Positions 43,096-52,269 of a stretch of 63,816 nucleotides of DNA are shown one piece after another. Position 1 is the stretch's first letter, and every line of letters begins with the position of its first letter. This DNA comes from Ignavibacteriales bacterium. GTDB lineage: Bacteria > Bacteroidota > Ignavibacteria > Ignavibacteriales > Melioribacteraceae. The stretch covers positions 1 through 63,816 of the forward strand of contig JACOUS010000022.1 in assembly GCA_016177735.1 (NCBI GenBank). Direction: 5' to 3'. Under the pieces are notes generated by a model. It was not told where the DNA came from. It saw only the letters and a list, made by a program, of their open reading frames with translations, and searched no databases. A program made the position numbers and the translations under genes.

Positions 43096-44193
43096 TCATT
43101 TTATCAAAATCATTTTTTTTGTTTGTGAAAAAGAACCGGAAGAAAGTTTATAGAAATAAATTCCGCTTGTTAAACTGCGGCGCAGATTGGAAATCTGTGC
43201 TGCATTAAATTGTACGGAATATTTTCCCGGCGTTTGATATTCATTCACAAGTGTTGTGATTTCCTGCCCGAGTAGGTTATATATTTTTAACGTAACATGT
43301 TGTAGAGACGCTACATGTTTACCCGTCCGTAAGGCGGGCAACGTCTCTACGTTTGGAATAGTGTACTCAATTGCTGTTGATGGATTAAATGGGTTCGGAT
43401 AATTCTGGCTTAAATATGGCTGTGAAGGAATTGTTTCATCGCGGTTTTCTACATCCGTACTAATAAGTGAGGAGTAACTTATAAATTCGGATTGATATAC
43501 TGTTTTGTTTTGAACATTCTGAATGAAAGCTACAAAGCCAAGCTGCGCTGTGTCCCATTGGGTATTGAGTGCTGTAACTTCGCTTAGTTGAACTTCCTGA
43601 TTCACAGAGATTGTAAAATTTTTTCCGCTTGAGCCGGGGAAAATTTTTCTCATCACATTTTTGTGTGAAGAAATTCCATTCCTCCCTTGATAGTTTACAT
43701 TCTCAACAGCAACGATGAATAACGCAAGATTATCGAAACTGCCTTGATCGGCTTGATTAATTTTTGCTGTGATAGTTAAACTGCCGTTAATAATTCCTCC
43801 GCTTAAATTAAGTGTAAACGGTGATTGCTCTGCTGCAAGTCCGTCCAATATTCCGTTCCAGTTCGAATAATTATTTGACTGCACTTGTCCGTTGAAAATT
43901 CCACGCGGCGTTGAACCGAATGGACCATAAAAACTATTTCGCACAGCCGGATCAGTGGTGTTGTGCTGATTCAATTGATCATCGGGATACGGAAAACTCA
44001 TGTGGTAATAAATATATGTTACTTTGTCTTTGCCGGCACTGCTGCCCGCGTAATTATCAACCACAGAGTGTGCACTCGGGCAGAGCGGGCAATGTGAGTT
44101 TGTGAAAACTTCGATTAATACTTTTTTGCCCGAAGGAAAAATTGAAATGCTCATTAATAAAAATAGAGCGAGGGAAAATTTTATCTTTTTCAT
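43096..44193 (-). CDS. Omp28-related secreted protein with T9SS sorting domain
   Basis: A 365-residue protein with signal peptide ('KKIKFSLALFLLMSISIFPS') and an Omp28/thioredoxin-like domain including 'VLIEVFTNSHCPLCPSAH', a CxxC-type site (Cys-Pro-Leu-Cys), followed by beta-sandwich sequence and a T9SS C-terminal domain ('NYPNPFNPSTAIEYT', 'LTSGIYFYKLSSGSF'). The ATG at 44193 has an AGAGG Shine-Dalgarno; a start 28 codons earlier lies in the previous gene. The C-terminal domain carries two in-frame repeat insertions (43180-43200 and 43301-43349). It is third in the TlpA-DUF6029-Omp28 unit. Confidence 0.88.
   Translation of the reverse strand: MKKIKFSLALFLLMSISIFPSGKKVLIEVFTNSHCPLCPSAHSVVDNYAGSSAGKDKVTYIYYHMSFPYPDDQLNQHNTTDPAVRNSFYGPFGSTPRGIFNGQVQSNNYSNWNGILDGLAAEQSPFTLNLSGGIINGSLTITAKINQADQGSFDNLALFIVAVENVNYQGRNGISSHKNVMRKIFPGSSGKNFTISVNQEVQLSEVTALNTQWDTAQLGFVAFIQNVQNKTVYQSEFISYSSLISTDVENRDETIPSQPYLSQNYPNPFNPSTAIEYTIPNVETLPALRTGKHVASLQHVTLKIYNLLGQEITTLVNEYQTPGKYSVQFNAAQISNLRRSLTSGIYFYKLSSGSFSQTKKMILIK
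43180..43200. repeat. Inverted repeat inside the Omp28 C-terminal domain
   Basis: GCGCAGATT and AATCTGTGC (one mismatch) flank a 3-base centre. It is read in frame as 'AQISNLRR', which breaks the usual 'LTSG' spacing of sorting domains. Confidence 0.5.
43301..43349. repeat. 49-base nested palindrome inserted in the Omp28 gene
   Basis: GTAGAGACG (43301-43309) and CGTCTCTAC (43341-43349) form the outer stem; CCCGTCC and GGCGGGC form a second, inner stem at 43321-43338. It is translated within 'ETLPALRTGKHVASLQ', between the 'YTIP' strand and 'VTLKIYNLLGQE' of the sorting domain. Confidence 0.6.
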
Positions 44194-44204
44194 GAATGCC
44201 TCTT

Positions 44205-45803
44205 TTAAATACTGCTTAAAAGTGAAAGTCGAAATCCTTCGAAGGGCAGAAGATAGCGGCACACGCCGTTTGAGCAAAGTTGTCCTCCTTTTTCTTTTCC
44301 GTACGAGATTATTGCAGTGTGATTATTATTAAATCTGTATCCCAATTCAAAAGCAGACCAAAATCGCTTTCCCGAAACATCAAACCGGTTTGTAGAAAAT
44401 TCATAACGAACCGTTAAATTGATTCTTTGATCGATCATGTTTATCAAACTGAAGAAATGGTTGCTGTATTCCGGCTGTTGAGCGTTGAAATTATCATCCA
44501 CCGATTCATATTGATAATCAAACTCAACCGAATAACTGCCGCTGAAAATATTTTTTACCTGAAAAGGAATTACCCGTGATGTTATTTTATGATTGTACAA
44601 GCCGTTGAAAAATTCGTCATATAATATTTTTGATCTTATTGCGACGGCTATTTTTATAACCGAAGCCTCGGTTAAATTTTGTTCGAGCTCGGCAAATATT
44701 TCATAATAAGGAGAATAATTTTTCGATAAGTCCGGTATAATGTTCACAGATTCGATTTTGTCGAAAGAGAAATTATTTTGGTCGTAGTGATAATAACCGT
44801 GTCTGCTCGCAACGCTTGCATTGAAGTTTAGTGATGTAGTTTCGTTCGGTGTGTAAAATATTTCTATCTGCATACCAAGCTCATCGTTGAAATCAACTTC
44901 GTGAATGGAGCGTGTTAGCAAAGTGTACGAATGTTCTTTCATTACTATCGGTGCGTTCTGAAACGGCAATGCTCTTGTTGGACGTGTAATATCGTTTTTC
45001 TCGAATGGATCGCGGAAATCGAACCGGTAATTTTTGTAATCAAAAGTAATTCCCAAACCTTCCTCGTTATAACTTATCGAAGAATAAATTCCGCAGCCGA
45101 TTGATTTGTTTTTGTTATCAAGATCACTTGTTGATCTGTATGCGTAATCGAATAGGAATGAAAAGCTGTCGTTGCTTGCAGATAAATAAAATGAAGGCAG
45201 ATGCGCTTCAATATTTTTATTGGATGGAATTAAATTAAACTCTGCTTTCGAATAAATGTAAGTGAAGCCGATCTTGAAAAAATTCAACGGACTCACTTCA
45301 AAATTTCCGCCGTAGATTTTGTAATCTTCTTTCCTTTTTATTTCGATCGAATCTTCAAATTCCAAAACACCGGCAATAGCAGAGACCGAGTAATTATCTT
45401 TTCTAAAATTAAATTTTATTCCGTCCATCCATGAATCAAATCCCAAACCGCGCGATTCAAATAAATTTAGTGCGAGTCCTCTTCCGTATAATTCGGAAAA
45501 ATTTCCGGCTCGCACGGAGAACTCGTTCCCGTTATATTCAATGAACCGCCGCTTCAAGCCTTTATACTTGATTCCGATTTCGGGAGGATCATCGTACAAT
45601 AATCTTCCGCCGATAGTTACATTGTATGGAAATGTAATTCTCATATCTGTTAGATTTTCTACGTACTTAAACTCTCCTTTGAAATTTCCGAACGATCTTT
45701 CGCCGTTTCCGTAACGAAGAAAATTTGAAATAGAATAAGAAATTTGTCCGGCAGAAAAACTTAACGGCAGAAAAAAGATTATGAACAGAATTCGAATTTT
45801 CAT
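44205..45803 (-). CDS. DUF6029-like outer-membrane beta-barrel protein
   Basis: A 532-residue protein with a signal peptide ('ILFIIFFLPLSFSAGQ') and many alternating strands ending in aromatic residues, consistent with an outer-membrane barrel. The N-terminal 'YSISNFLRYGNGERSFGNFKGEF' and 'LYGRGLALNLFESRGLGFD' match the DUF6029 group that occurs next to TlpA and Omp28 genes in Bacteroidota. Function unknown. It begins 1 base after the TlpA gene and 11 bases before the Omp28 gene, so all three are one operon. Confidence 0.8.
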   Translation of the reverse strand: MKIRILFIIFFLPLSFSAGQISYSISNFLRYGNGERSFGNFKGEFKYVENLTDMRITFPYNVTIGGRLLYDDPPEIGIKYKGLKRRFIEYNGNEFSVRAGNFSELYGRGLALNLFESRGLGFDSWMDGIKFNFRKDNYSVSAIAGVLEFEDSIEIKRKEDYKIYGGNFEVSPLNFFKIGFTYIYSKAEFNLIPSNKNIEAHLPSFYLSASNDSFSFLFDYAYRSTSDLDNKNKSIGCGIYSSISYNEEGLGITFDYKNYRFDFRDPFEKNDITRPTRALPFQNAPIVMKEHSYTLLTRSIHEVDFNDELGMQIEIFYTPNETTSLNFNASVASRHGYYHYDQNNFSFDKIESVNIIPDLSKNYSPYYEIFAELEQNLTEASVIKIAVAIRSKILYDEFFNGLYNHKITSRVIPFQVKNIFSGSYSVEFDYQYESVDDNFNAQQPEYSNHFFSLINMIDQRINLTVRYEFSTNRFDVSGKRFWSAFELGYRFNNNHTAIISYGKEKGGQLCSNGVCRYLLPFEGFRLSLLSSI

Positions 45804-45804
45804 T

Positions 45805-46281
45805 TTACTCGTTTAGCAAATTGATTATTTCTTTCTCGAATGCATTTTCATCGCCCGGTATATAGCCGGTGTGGCGGTAAACGATGTTGCCGCTTCTATC
45901 AATTAATAAAGAGTACGGAAGAACTTGCCCGTTAAATTTGTTGAAGATTTCGAAGTTGGAATCGAGCGCAATCGGGAAATCAATTCTTTGTGATGCGATG
46001 AATGATTTAACTTTTGAAACACTCTTCGGCGTGTCTTGATTAATTCCGAGTATAGTAATTCCTCTTCCTTTGTATTTCTCATAGAGCTTGTTTAAATGCG
46101 GCAGTTCCGATTTGCACGGCTGGCACCAGAGTGCCCAAAAATTTATAAGTAGTGCACCTTGCCCGTACAATTCTTTTAAGTGTAGTGTTTCGTTTTTTAT
46201 GCTCTGAACTTTTATTTCGGAGAGTGACTGTGCTTCTAAAATCAAAAAGGAAAACAATAACATCAAAATTGTTTTTTTCAT
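45805..46281 (-). CDS. TlpA-family periplasmic thioredoxin
   Basis: The 158-residue exported protein has a signal peptide ('MLLFSFLILEAQS' region) and a thioredoxin fold with the redox site WCQPC in 'NFWALWCQPCKSELPHLNKL', 'GINQDTPKSVSKVKSF' and 'LPYSLLIDRSGNIVYRHTGY', in which the cis-proline is visible. It reduces or exchanges periplasmic disulfides. I chose the ATG at 46281 because GAGGA is 6 bases upstream; another ATG lies at 46287. It leads the TlpA-DUF6029-Omp28 operon, so the T9SS Omp28 protein with its own CxxC motif is a likely redox partner. Confidence 0.9.
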   Translation of the reverse strand: MKKTILMLLFSFLILEAQSLSEIKVQSIKNETLHLKELYGQGALLINFWALWCQPCKSELPHLNKLYEKYKGRGITILGINQDTPKSVSKVKSFIASQRIDFPIALDSNFEIFNKFNGQVLPYSLLIDRSGNIVYRHTGYIPGDENAFEKEIINLLNE

Positions 46282-46399
46282 CCCCATTCCTCTGTTAGGA
46301 GTTGTTATATAATTAATAAAGACGTTCTGAAATTCAAAAACTTACAGCTTGACGATTCTAATCAATTACCGCAAACAAGGATGAATTTTTTAGATAAGG

Positions 46400-46416
46400 T
46401 ATTTTTGTTATTTTTG
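46400..46416 (+). promoter_or_regulatory. Two TATTTTTG promoter-like cores before tRNA-Lys
   Basis: TATTTTTG occurs at 46400-46407 and 46409-46416, both matching TAnnTTTG. The first would place transcription start about 8 bases before the tRNA. No -33 element is visible. Confidence 0.35.
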
Positions 46417-46420
46417 CCAC

Positions 46421-46493
46421 GCACCTTTAGCTCAGTTGGTAGAGCATCTGACTCTTAATCAGCAGGTCGGGGGTTCGAATCCCCCAAGGTGCA
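46421..46493 (+). tRNA. tRNA-Lys (anticodon CTT)
   Basis: The 73-base sequence folds as a cloverleaf: acceptor arm GCACCTT paired with AAGGTGC, D arm with GCTC/GAGC, anticodon loop CTCTTAA (anticodon CTT), variable AGGTC, and T arm GGGGG-TTCGAAT-CCCCC, ending in discriminator A with no encoded CCA. The outer anticodon-stem pair (T-C) is mismatched. Confidence 0.96.
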
Positions 46494-46551
46494 CTAAAAT
46501 GAACGCAGAACGTAGAACTTGCCCGGCGAAGACGGGTGATGAGTGTAGAGT

Positions 46552-46580
46552 AAACCCCGCAATTGCGGGGTTTGTTGTTT
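46552..46580 (+). terminator. Rho-independent terminator downstream of tRNA-Lys
   Basis: AACCCCGCAA and TTGCGGGGTT form a perfect 20-base palindrome, followed by TGTTGTTTT. It ends transcription of the tRNA unit and separates it from the convergent minus-strand gene. Confidence 0.75.
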
Positions 46581-46630
46581 TAAACATAGTTGTGTGTAAG
46601 AGTCTAAAGATTATAACCCTCACTTTGCAG

Positions 46631-47974
46631 TTAGAGATTATTAAAATCCATCATCGAAACTGTTAAACCCGGTTCACCTTGATAAACAAGTAATAAATAT
46701 GTTAGACCACCAGTTGTAAACTGAACCGGAGATGGAGTGCCTCTTCCTTGAATGCTGCTTAAATTTGTCATTCTACTCCACGAGTAATTTGGTCCGCGGC
46801 TTGGTCTTGAGTAATCGCTGGACACCATATTTGCAGTATTGACCATTTTATGAAATGCATAAACTTTTTGAACGGAACTCATATACCCGACCCCGGCGGC
46901 AGATTTGTTAACTTCAGTGAGTTCAACTGTTCCTCCCACACTATTTGAAGGAGTACTCCAAACAACATCATTCGGCGGAATAACTGTTCCGATAGAATAC
47001 ATCAATTCGGAGTTGTTGTTATTCATATATGCAGCTACAAGAAAAGCATCTGCAAAATTTGTTAAAGCCGGTCCTCCTTGGCATAAAAGTCTGTGAGCAC
47101 CCAGGGGTGAAGACCAGTTTGTGCCGTTGAAATAACAGCTATATATTCTTCCGGAGCTATCCCGATAAATCATATACAAACGATTTTTAACTACGGCAAT
47201 AGATGGGGCATCAGTGCTAACAGCGCCGGTAATAGTGCCCAAGTAAGACCACGAATTAGAACTTTCGTTGTAACTCGCGTAACAAAGTTGATTACTTGAA
47301 TTGCTGTAGCACATATATAATGTACCGTTATATACTGCAAGTGATGGTCCGTCATAACTTTCATCCGAACTGAATGCCGGCTGAGGAGTCTGCCATGTTG
47401 TGCCGTCTGTTGATGTTGTGAAATAAATTTTATCATCTGGACTAATAACTGCATACGGATTTGGTGGACCTGAAGGATCGGGAGTTATTGTACCCGGGAT
47501 TAAAGGTGTACGTTTTTTATAAGCGATGATTATTTTGTTGTTAATTACTGCAACACCCGGCTGACGGTGTGTGTATGTATTGGGAATAACGGTTGTAACA
47601 CAAGATTCTTTTGTGCCCTTAAACCCGGTTCCTCCTCCGCCATAAGGAAATGCAACACCGGCAAAAGATTTAACACCATTTGTTTCCGAAAAAGTGATGT
47701 TCGCAGAAATTAGATTATTGCTTACACCAATGTTTGGTGAAAGTGTGAACGAAACTGTATTACCGCTGACAGCAAGATTATTTACGGTTTGCGAACCGAA
47801 TTTAACAATGCCCGCGGTTGTTACCTCCAACCGGGATTCATAAGGATTCCACGGTGCGTAATTACCGCCCCATTGCCCGGCAGTTTGATAAATACCGGCA
47901 AAGTTCTGATAAAAATTTGACTGAGCATAAAGCATGCTCAAATTTATTAATAGTAAAACGAGTAATCTTTTCAT
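46631..47974 (-). CDS. Exported beta-propeller-like (sialidase/lectin-fold) protein
   Basis: A 447-residue exported protein (signal 'KRLLVLLLINLSMLYAQ') with repeated blades of the type 'YDGPSLAVYNGTLYMCYSNS', 'TDAPSIAVVKNRLYMIYRDS' and 'GPALTNFADAFLVAAYMNNN', consistent with a sialidase-like or fucose-lectin-like propeller at about 120-440. The N-terminal region (about 25-110) looks like a small beta-sandwich ('TVNNLAVSGNTVSFTL'). No Asp-box catalytic set and no T9SS sorting domain are seen, so it may be a binding protein. The ATG at 47974 follows AGGAGGCACC. Confidence 0.65.
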   Translation of the reverse strand: MKRLLVLLLINLSMLYAQSNFYQNFAGIYQTAGQWGGNYAPWNPYESRLEVTTAGIVKFGSQTVNNLAVSGNTVSFTLSPNIGVSNNLISANITFSETNGVKSFAGVAFPYGGGGTGFKGTKESCVTTVIPNTYTHRQPGVAVINNKIIIAYKKRTPLIPGTITPDPSGPPNPYAVISPDDKIYFTTSTDGTTWQTPQPAFSSDESYDGPSLAVYNGTLYMCYSNSSNQLCYASYNESSNSWSYLGTITGAVSTDAPSIAVVKNRLYMIYRDSSGRIYSCYFNGTNWSSPLGAHRLLCQGGPALTNFADAFLVAAYMNNNNSELMYSIGTVIPPNDVVWSTPSNSVGGTVELTEVNKSAAGVGYMSSVQKVYAFHKMVNTANMVSSDYSRPSRGPNYSWSRMTNLSSIQGRGTPSPVQFTTGGLTYLLLVYQGEPGLTVSMMDFNNL

Positions 47975-48007
47975 GGTGCCTCCTATTGTTTGTTGATTAG
48001 TTAACAA

Positions 48008-48536
48008 ATACTCTCACCTTAACCAAAAGGTGAAGGCATGCTGCTCAATTATAAACTATATCGGGAGGTATAATAGAGTACAAAAATTACATCAACATTC
48101 TTGCGCAAAACATTTCCAGGCGCAAAGACAACGCTGCTGCGGTTATTATTATTTTGGTTCGCAGTAATGGAGGATTGTTTTCATAAACTGCTTACAAAAA
48201 AATCCAATTCAACTTTCGATGAAAAAGAAAAATTAGTTTAACGGATTTTTGCCCTCGTGCAGCAGTTCAATCAATTGCAATTGGAAAATAAAAAAACTTT
48301 CGAAAAGGGGAAATTTTATTAACAAAATTTTTTCAATCACATCTCGATTAAAGAAAATCCTTATAAAAAAGAAGATGTTTTTAACAAAGTAAATTTTTTT
48401 TACTCAGGATGCCGAAGGTTTTAACAACCTTTGAGGTTCTTTTCTTGATCATAAATTTTTTCAAGTATTAAACCGAAAAAATCATTTCTCTGTCCAACCC
48501 GAAAAGAAAAACAAAAAATCAAAGAGGAGAAAAAGT
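48008..48536. other. Long intergenic region before the efflux operon
   Basis: No gene is visible in these 529 bases. Hairpins include CACCTTAACCAAAAGGTG at about 48014 and AAGGTTTTAACAACCTT at about 48415, the latter a REP-like motif followed by TGAGGTTC. The region is AT-rich and may hold the promoter of the Spy-like gene. Confidence 0.45.
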
Positions 48537-48902
48537 ATGTTGAAGAAAATATTGTTGTTTTCGGTTTTGGCATTATTGGTTTTATCAGCATCAAGTAATG
48601 CACAAATGAGAATGAGTCCGTCCGGAAGGGCAAAACAGTTAGCCGAACAATTAAGCTTGAATGCAGATCAAACAAAAAAAGTGGAAGTGATATTTACAAA
48701 CTCACAAAATAAAACCGAACAAATAATGGGAAAAGACGGATTTGGAAATGGAGAGAATAGAGACAAGATGATGAAAATACGTGAAGATACTAACAACGAG
48801 GTCATGAAAATTTTGAACGACAAACAAAAAAGCGAATTCAAAAAAATAATTGAAGAACAACGAAAACGAATGGAAGAACGAAGCCAAAACAGAATGAACT
48901 AA
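48537..48902 (+). CDS. Spy/CpxP-like periplasmic protein
   Basis: A 121-residue protein with signal peptide ('LFSVLALLVLSASSNAQ') and a helical, Met- and Gln-rich mature part ('LAEQLSLNADQTKKVEVIFT', 'EVMKILNDKQKSEFKKIIEE') resembling the LTxxQ-type helices of Spy/CpxP and of periplasmic metal-sensing proteins. The match is by pattern only. A Shine-Dalgarno AGAGGAGAAAAAG precedes the ATG. It opens the MacA-ABC-MacB-TolC operon, so it is probably an envelope-stress or metal-related partner. Confidence 0.7.
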   Translation: MLKKILLFSVLALLVLSASSNAQMRMSPSGRAKQLAEQLSLNADQTKKVEVIFTNSQNKTEQIMGKDGFGNGENRDKMMKIREDTNNEVMKILNDKQKSEFKKIIEEQRKRMEERSQNRMN

Positions 48903-48920
48903 TTTATTAATAGGCACACA

Positions 48921-50219
48921 ATGAAAAAGAAAATCATCTTTTACGGAATAATTACCGCCGGAATTTTATTAGCCGGGTATTTTCTGCTCGGCGGAGACGA
49001 AAGCAAAGAAAGCAAATACACTTTTGCTGCTGTTACACGGGGCGATTTGAATGTTGTTATAAGCAGTTCGGGCAAGCTGGAGGCAGTGTCAACAGTTGTA
49101 GTTGGAACACAAGTATCCGGAAGGATTGCAAAATTATTTGTTGATTTCAACAGCGAAGTAAAAAGGGGGCAGCTGCTTGCAATACTTGATACGGTAACTT
49201 TGGCGGCAACCGTGAGGGATCAGCAGGCTAATCTTGAAAAAGCAAAAGCACAGTACAATCAAACGATAGCAGTTCATGAAAGAAATAAGAAACTGTACGA
49301 GAAAAATTTTATTTCCGAACTCGATTTTATCGAATCGCAGACAAATGTCGAATCGGCTAGCGCATCATTGAAATCTGCAGTGTCTGCACTCGAGCGCGCG
49401 AAGACAAATCTGGAATATGCTTTCATTTATGCGCCGATATCGGGGAAGATAATCAACAGAAGTGTTGAAGAAGGACAGACTGTTGCCGCAAGTTTATCTG
49501 CGCCGACACTTTTTACAATTGCAGAAGATCTTTCTTCGATGAGAATTTTGGCAAGTGTTGATGAAAGCGATATCGGGCAAATTCAGGAAGGGCAAAAAGT
49601 TAAATTCACCGTGCAGACATATTCCGATAAAACATTCGAAGGATTTGTATCACAGATCAGGCTGAATGCCGAGGTAGTTTCAAACGTAGTTAATTATACC
49701 GTTGTAGTAAAAGCCGGTAACGATGAAAAATTACTTCTGCCCGGCATGACTGCAACTGTAGATTTTTATGTTGACTACCGCGAGAATGTTTTGACCGTTC
49801 CGAACAGTGCGCTGAGATTTCAGGCAACCGATGAAATGATGGAAGAATTCGGAAAGAATATGGAAGAAGAAATTGCGAAGATGCCCGATAGTTTGAAAAA
49901 TAAATTTGAAAGCCAGCGTGGAAGATTTATGTCCGGCGGTGCAATGGGAATGAACGGAGGGAACTCGAATGGAAAGAAACGAAACGTTAATAGAGTTTGG
50001 TATCTCGATGAAAAAGGGAAGTTGAAGATGAGTCCCGTTATGACCGGTTTGTCCGACGGAAAAAATACGGAGATAGTTAGAGGAAGAAATATTAAAGAAG
50101 GTATGAAAATTATTTCCGGCATAGTTGAAGTAGGCACAGCAACAACCAAAAGTTCCAATCCCTTAACCGGAACACAGAGTAATCAACCGCGCGTGATGAT
50201 TGGACCGGGACCGTTCTAA
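48921..50219 (+). CDS. MacA-type periplasmic adaptor (HlyD family)
   Basis: The 432-residue adaptor has an N-terminal membrane anchor (about 5-22), a biotinyl-lipoyl split domain ('SSGKLEAVSTVVVGTQVSGR', 'IYAPISGKIINRSVEEGQTV'), a helical hairpin between them (about 90-165) and a beta-barrel region ('VDESDIGQIQEGQKV'). It would link the inner-membrane ABC transporter to TolC. An insertion near residues 300-360 is rich in Met, Gly and Asn. The gene is 18 bases after the Spy-like gene. Confidence 0.92.
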   Translation: MKKKIIFYGIITAGILLAGYFLLGGDESKESKYTFAAVTRGDLNVVISSSGKLEAVSTVVVGTQVSGRIAKLFVDFNSEVKRGQLLAILDTVTLAATVRDQQANLEKAKAQYNQTIAVHERNKKLYEKNFISELDFIESQTNVESASASLKSAVSALERAKTNLEYAFIYAPISGKIINRSVEEGQTVAASLSAPTLFTIAEDLSSMRILASVDESDIGQIQEGQKVKFTVQTYSDKTFEGFVSQIRLNAEVVSNVVNYTVVVKAGNDEKLLLPGMTATVDFYVDYRENVLTVPNSALRFQATDEMMEEFGKNMEEEIAKMPDSLKNKFESQRGRFMSGGAMGMNGGNSNGKKRNVNRVWYLDEKGKLKMSPVMTGLSDGKNTEIVRGRNIKEGMKIISGIVEVGTATTKSSNPLTGTQSNQPRVMIGPGPF

Positions 50220-50234
50220 AAAGGAGAAGAAATT

Positions 50235-50984
50235 TTGGATAATGTAATTATAAAAACTGTTGAGCTTTCAAAAACTTATAAAGCCGGCGAGATTGAAATA
50301 CCGGCATTAAAATCAGCCAGCATTGAAATTAAGAAAGGTGAGTTCATTGCAATTATGGGCGCGTCCGGCTCGGGCAAATCAACTTTGATGAATCTTTTCG
50401 GTTGTTTGGATACGCCGACTTCCGGTGAATATTTTCTCGACGGACAGAACACGAGCAAACTTACAAAAAACGAGTACGCGGCTGTCAGGAATCAGAAAAT
50501 TGGTTTTGTATTTCAGGGGTTTAATTTACTGCCGCGTACAACAGCGCTTGAAAATGTTGAACTCCCTTTGATGTACAAGAGAACCAATCATTTAAAAGAT
50601 TACAGCACGAAAGCAAAACTTGCACTTGATAAAGTCGGGCTTTCCGATAGAATGCATCATGTACCGAGTCAACTATCAGGCGGTCAACAGCAGAGAGTTG
50701 CAATTGCACGTGCACTTGCTAGCGAGCCTTCGCTGATTTTAGCAGATGAACCGACCGGCAATCTTGACAGCAAAACTTCCGTTGAAGTTTTTCATCTCTT
50801 CCAAAAGTTGAACGATGAAGGAATTACAATTGTAATGGTTACGCACGAAAGAGATTTCGCAATGTTCGCAAAGAGAATAATTGAAATGCGCGACGGAAAA
50901 ATTATAAAAGATGTTGCGGTTAAAGAACGTCTCTATGCGGCAGAGGAATTGAAAAAAATTGAAGCAGAAACAAATGCAGAGTAG
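50235..50984 (+). CDS. ABC transporter ATP-binding protein (MacB/LolD type)
   Basis: A 249-residue ATPase with Walker A 'GASGSGKS', Q-loop 'VFQGFNLLPRTTALENVELP', signature 'LSGGQQQR', Walker B 'LILADEPTGNLD' and the H-loop 'MVTHERD'. The pattern is that of the LolD/MacB ATPase subgroup. Translation begins at TTG (50235) after AAGGAGAAGAAA. In E. coli MacB the ATPase and permease are one protein; here they are separate neighbouring genes. Confidence 0.93.
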   Translation: MDNVIIKTVELSKTYKAGEIEIPALKSASIEIKKGEFIAIMGASGSGKSTLMNLFGCLDTPTSGEYFLDGQNTSKLTKNEYAAVRNQKIGFVFQGFNLLPRTTALENVELPLMYKRTNHLKDYSTKAKLALDKVGLSDRMHHVPSQLSGGQQQRVAIARALASEPSLILADEPTGNLDSKTSVEVFHLFQKLNDEGITIVMVTHERDFAMFAKRIIEMRDGKIIKDVAVKERLYAAEELKKIEAETNAE

Positions 50985-50999
50985 AAAAGGAATTTAAAG

Positions 51000-52217
51000 A
51001 TGCAGCCAAAGATCATATTTAAAGTTGCAGTAAACAGCATAATGAAATCACGGATGAGAAGTCTGCTCACCGCACTTGGAATTATTATCGGTGTGGCGGC
51101 GGTTGTTGTGATGGTTGCAATTGGAGACGGCGCACAGTTGCAAGTCGAAAATCAGATTGCATCGCTCGGTACGAACTTGATTATCATTACTCCGGGCACA
51201 TCAACAACCGGCGGAATACGGGGCGGCGCCGGAACGTTTAACAGATTTACGATGGATGATGTCGAAAAAATAAAAAGTGAAGCAGTGTTAATCAGCGGTG
51301 TTTCGCCGATTGTTCAATCGGGCGGACAAATAATCGGCGGTGTTGGCAACTGGTTCACGCAAATTCAAGGAGTGTCGCCGGATTATCTTGAAATCCGTTC
51401 GTGGAATTTAAAGAGCGGAGAATTTTTTACCGAAAGAGATGTTATGTCGAGAGCTAAAGTTTGTATTCTCGGCTCCGAAGTTGCTGATAATTTATTCCCG
51501 GATGAGGATCCGGTTGGTCAGCAAGTGAGAATCAGAACAATTCCGTTTAAAATAATTGGCGTGCTTAAATCAAAAGGACAAACAGCAGTTGGAACAAGCA
51601 GTGACGATTTAATTCTTGCGCCTTCCAAAACAGTTCTTGATCGTCTTTCGGGAAGAAGATTTATTTCTTCGATACAAGTAAGCGCGGCATCGAGTGATAA
51701 AAACGAAGCCGCTCAAGCCGAATTGAAAAGTATTATGAGAGAATCCCACAAACTCGAACAAGGCGAAAGCGACGACTTTACAATTAGAGATCAATCCGAT
51801 CTTGCCGAGACTGCAACGGAAACATCGCGCATACTAACAATACTTCTCGCATCTGTTGCCGGAGTTTCGTTGATTGTCGGCGGAATCGGAATTATGAATA
51901 TCATGCTTGTATCGGTAACAGAAAGAACACGCGAGATCGGCATTCGTTTATCGGTCGGTGCGCGCGCTTCGGATATTTTGATTCAGTTTTTAACCGAAGC
52001 AATTGTGTTAAGTTTATCCGGCGGAACAATCGGGGTAGCTCTCTCATTTTTGATAACATACATTTTGAACAACTACTCCGATCAATCGGCATACATTAAA
52101 CCGGAGATAATTGTTATAGCATTTGGGTTTGCCGGTGCAATTGGAATTTTCTTCGGTTTTTACCCGGCAAAAAAAGCCGCAGCTTTGAACCCGATTGATG
52201 CACTACGGTACGAGTAA
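51000..52217 (+). CDS. MacB-like ABC transporter permease (FtsX family)
   Basis: The 405-residue permease has one N-terminal helix ('RSLLTALGIIIGVAAVVVMV'), a large periplasmic MacB_PCD domain (about 45-270) and three C-terminal helices with the FtsX motif ('IGIRLSVGARASDILIQFLT', 'YPAKKAAALNPIDALRYE'). It pairs with the ATPase upstream to export a peptide, lipid or drug through TolC. It starts 15 bases after the ATPase stop. Confidence 0.93.
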   Translation: MQPKIIFKVAVNSIMKSRMRSLLTALGIIIGVAAVVVMVAIGDGAQLQVENQIASLGTNLIIITPGTSTTGGIRGGAGTFNRFTMDDVEKIKSEAVLISGVSPIVQSGGQIIGGVGNWFTQIQGVSPDYLEIRSWNLKSGEFFTERDVMSRAKVCILGSEVADNLFPDEDPVGQQVRIRTIPFKIIGVLKSKGQTAVGTSSDDLILAPSKTVLDRLSGRRFISSIQVSAASSDKNEAAQAELKSIMRESHKLEQGESDDFTIRDQSDLAETATETSRILTILLASVAGVSLIVGGIGIMNIMLVSVTERTREIGIRLSVGARASDILIQFLTEAIVLSLSGGTIGVALSFLITYILNNYSDQSAYIKPEIIVIAFGFAGAIGIFFGFYPAKKAAALNPIDALRYE

Positions 52218-52269
52218 GTTTTTTTAAGAGATGTTTTTAAATAATGATTCTAAAACCAGAGCAGATAAA

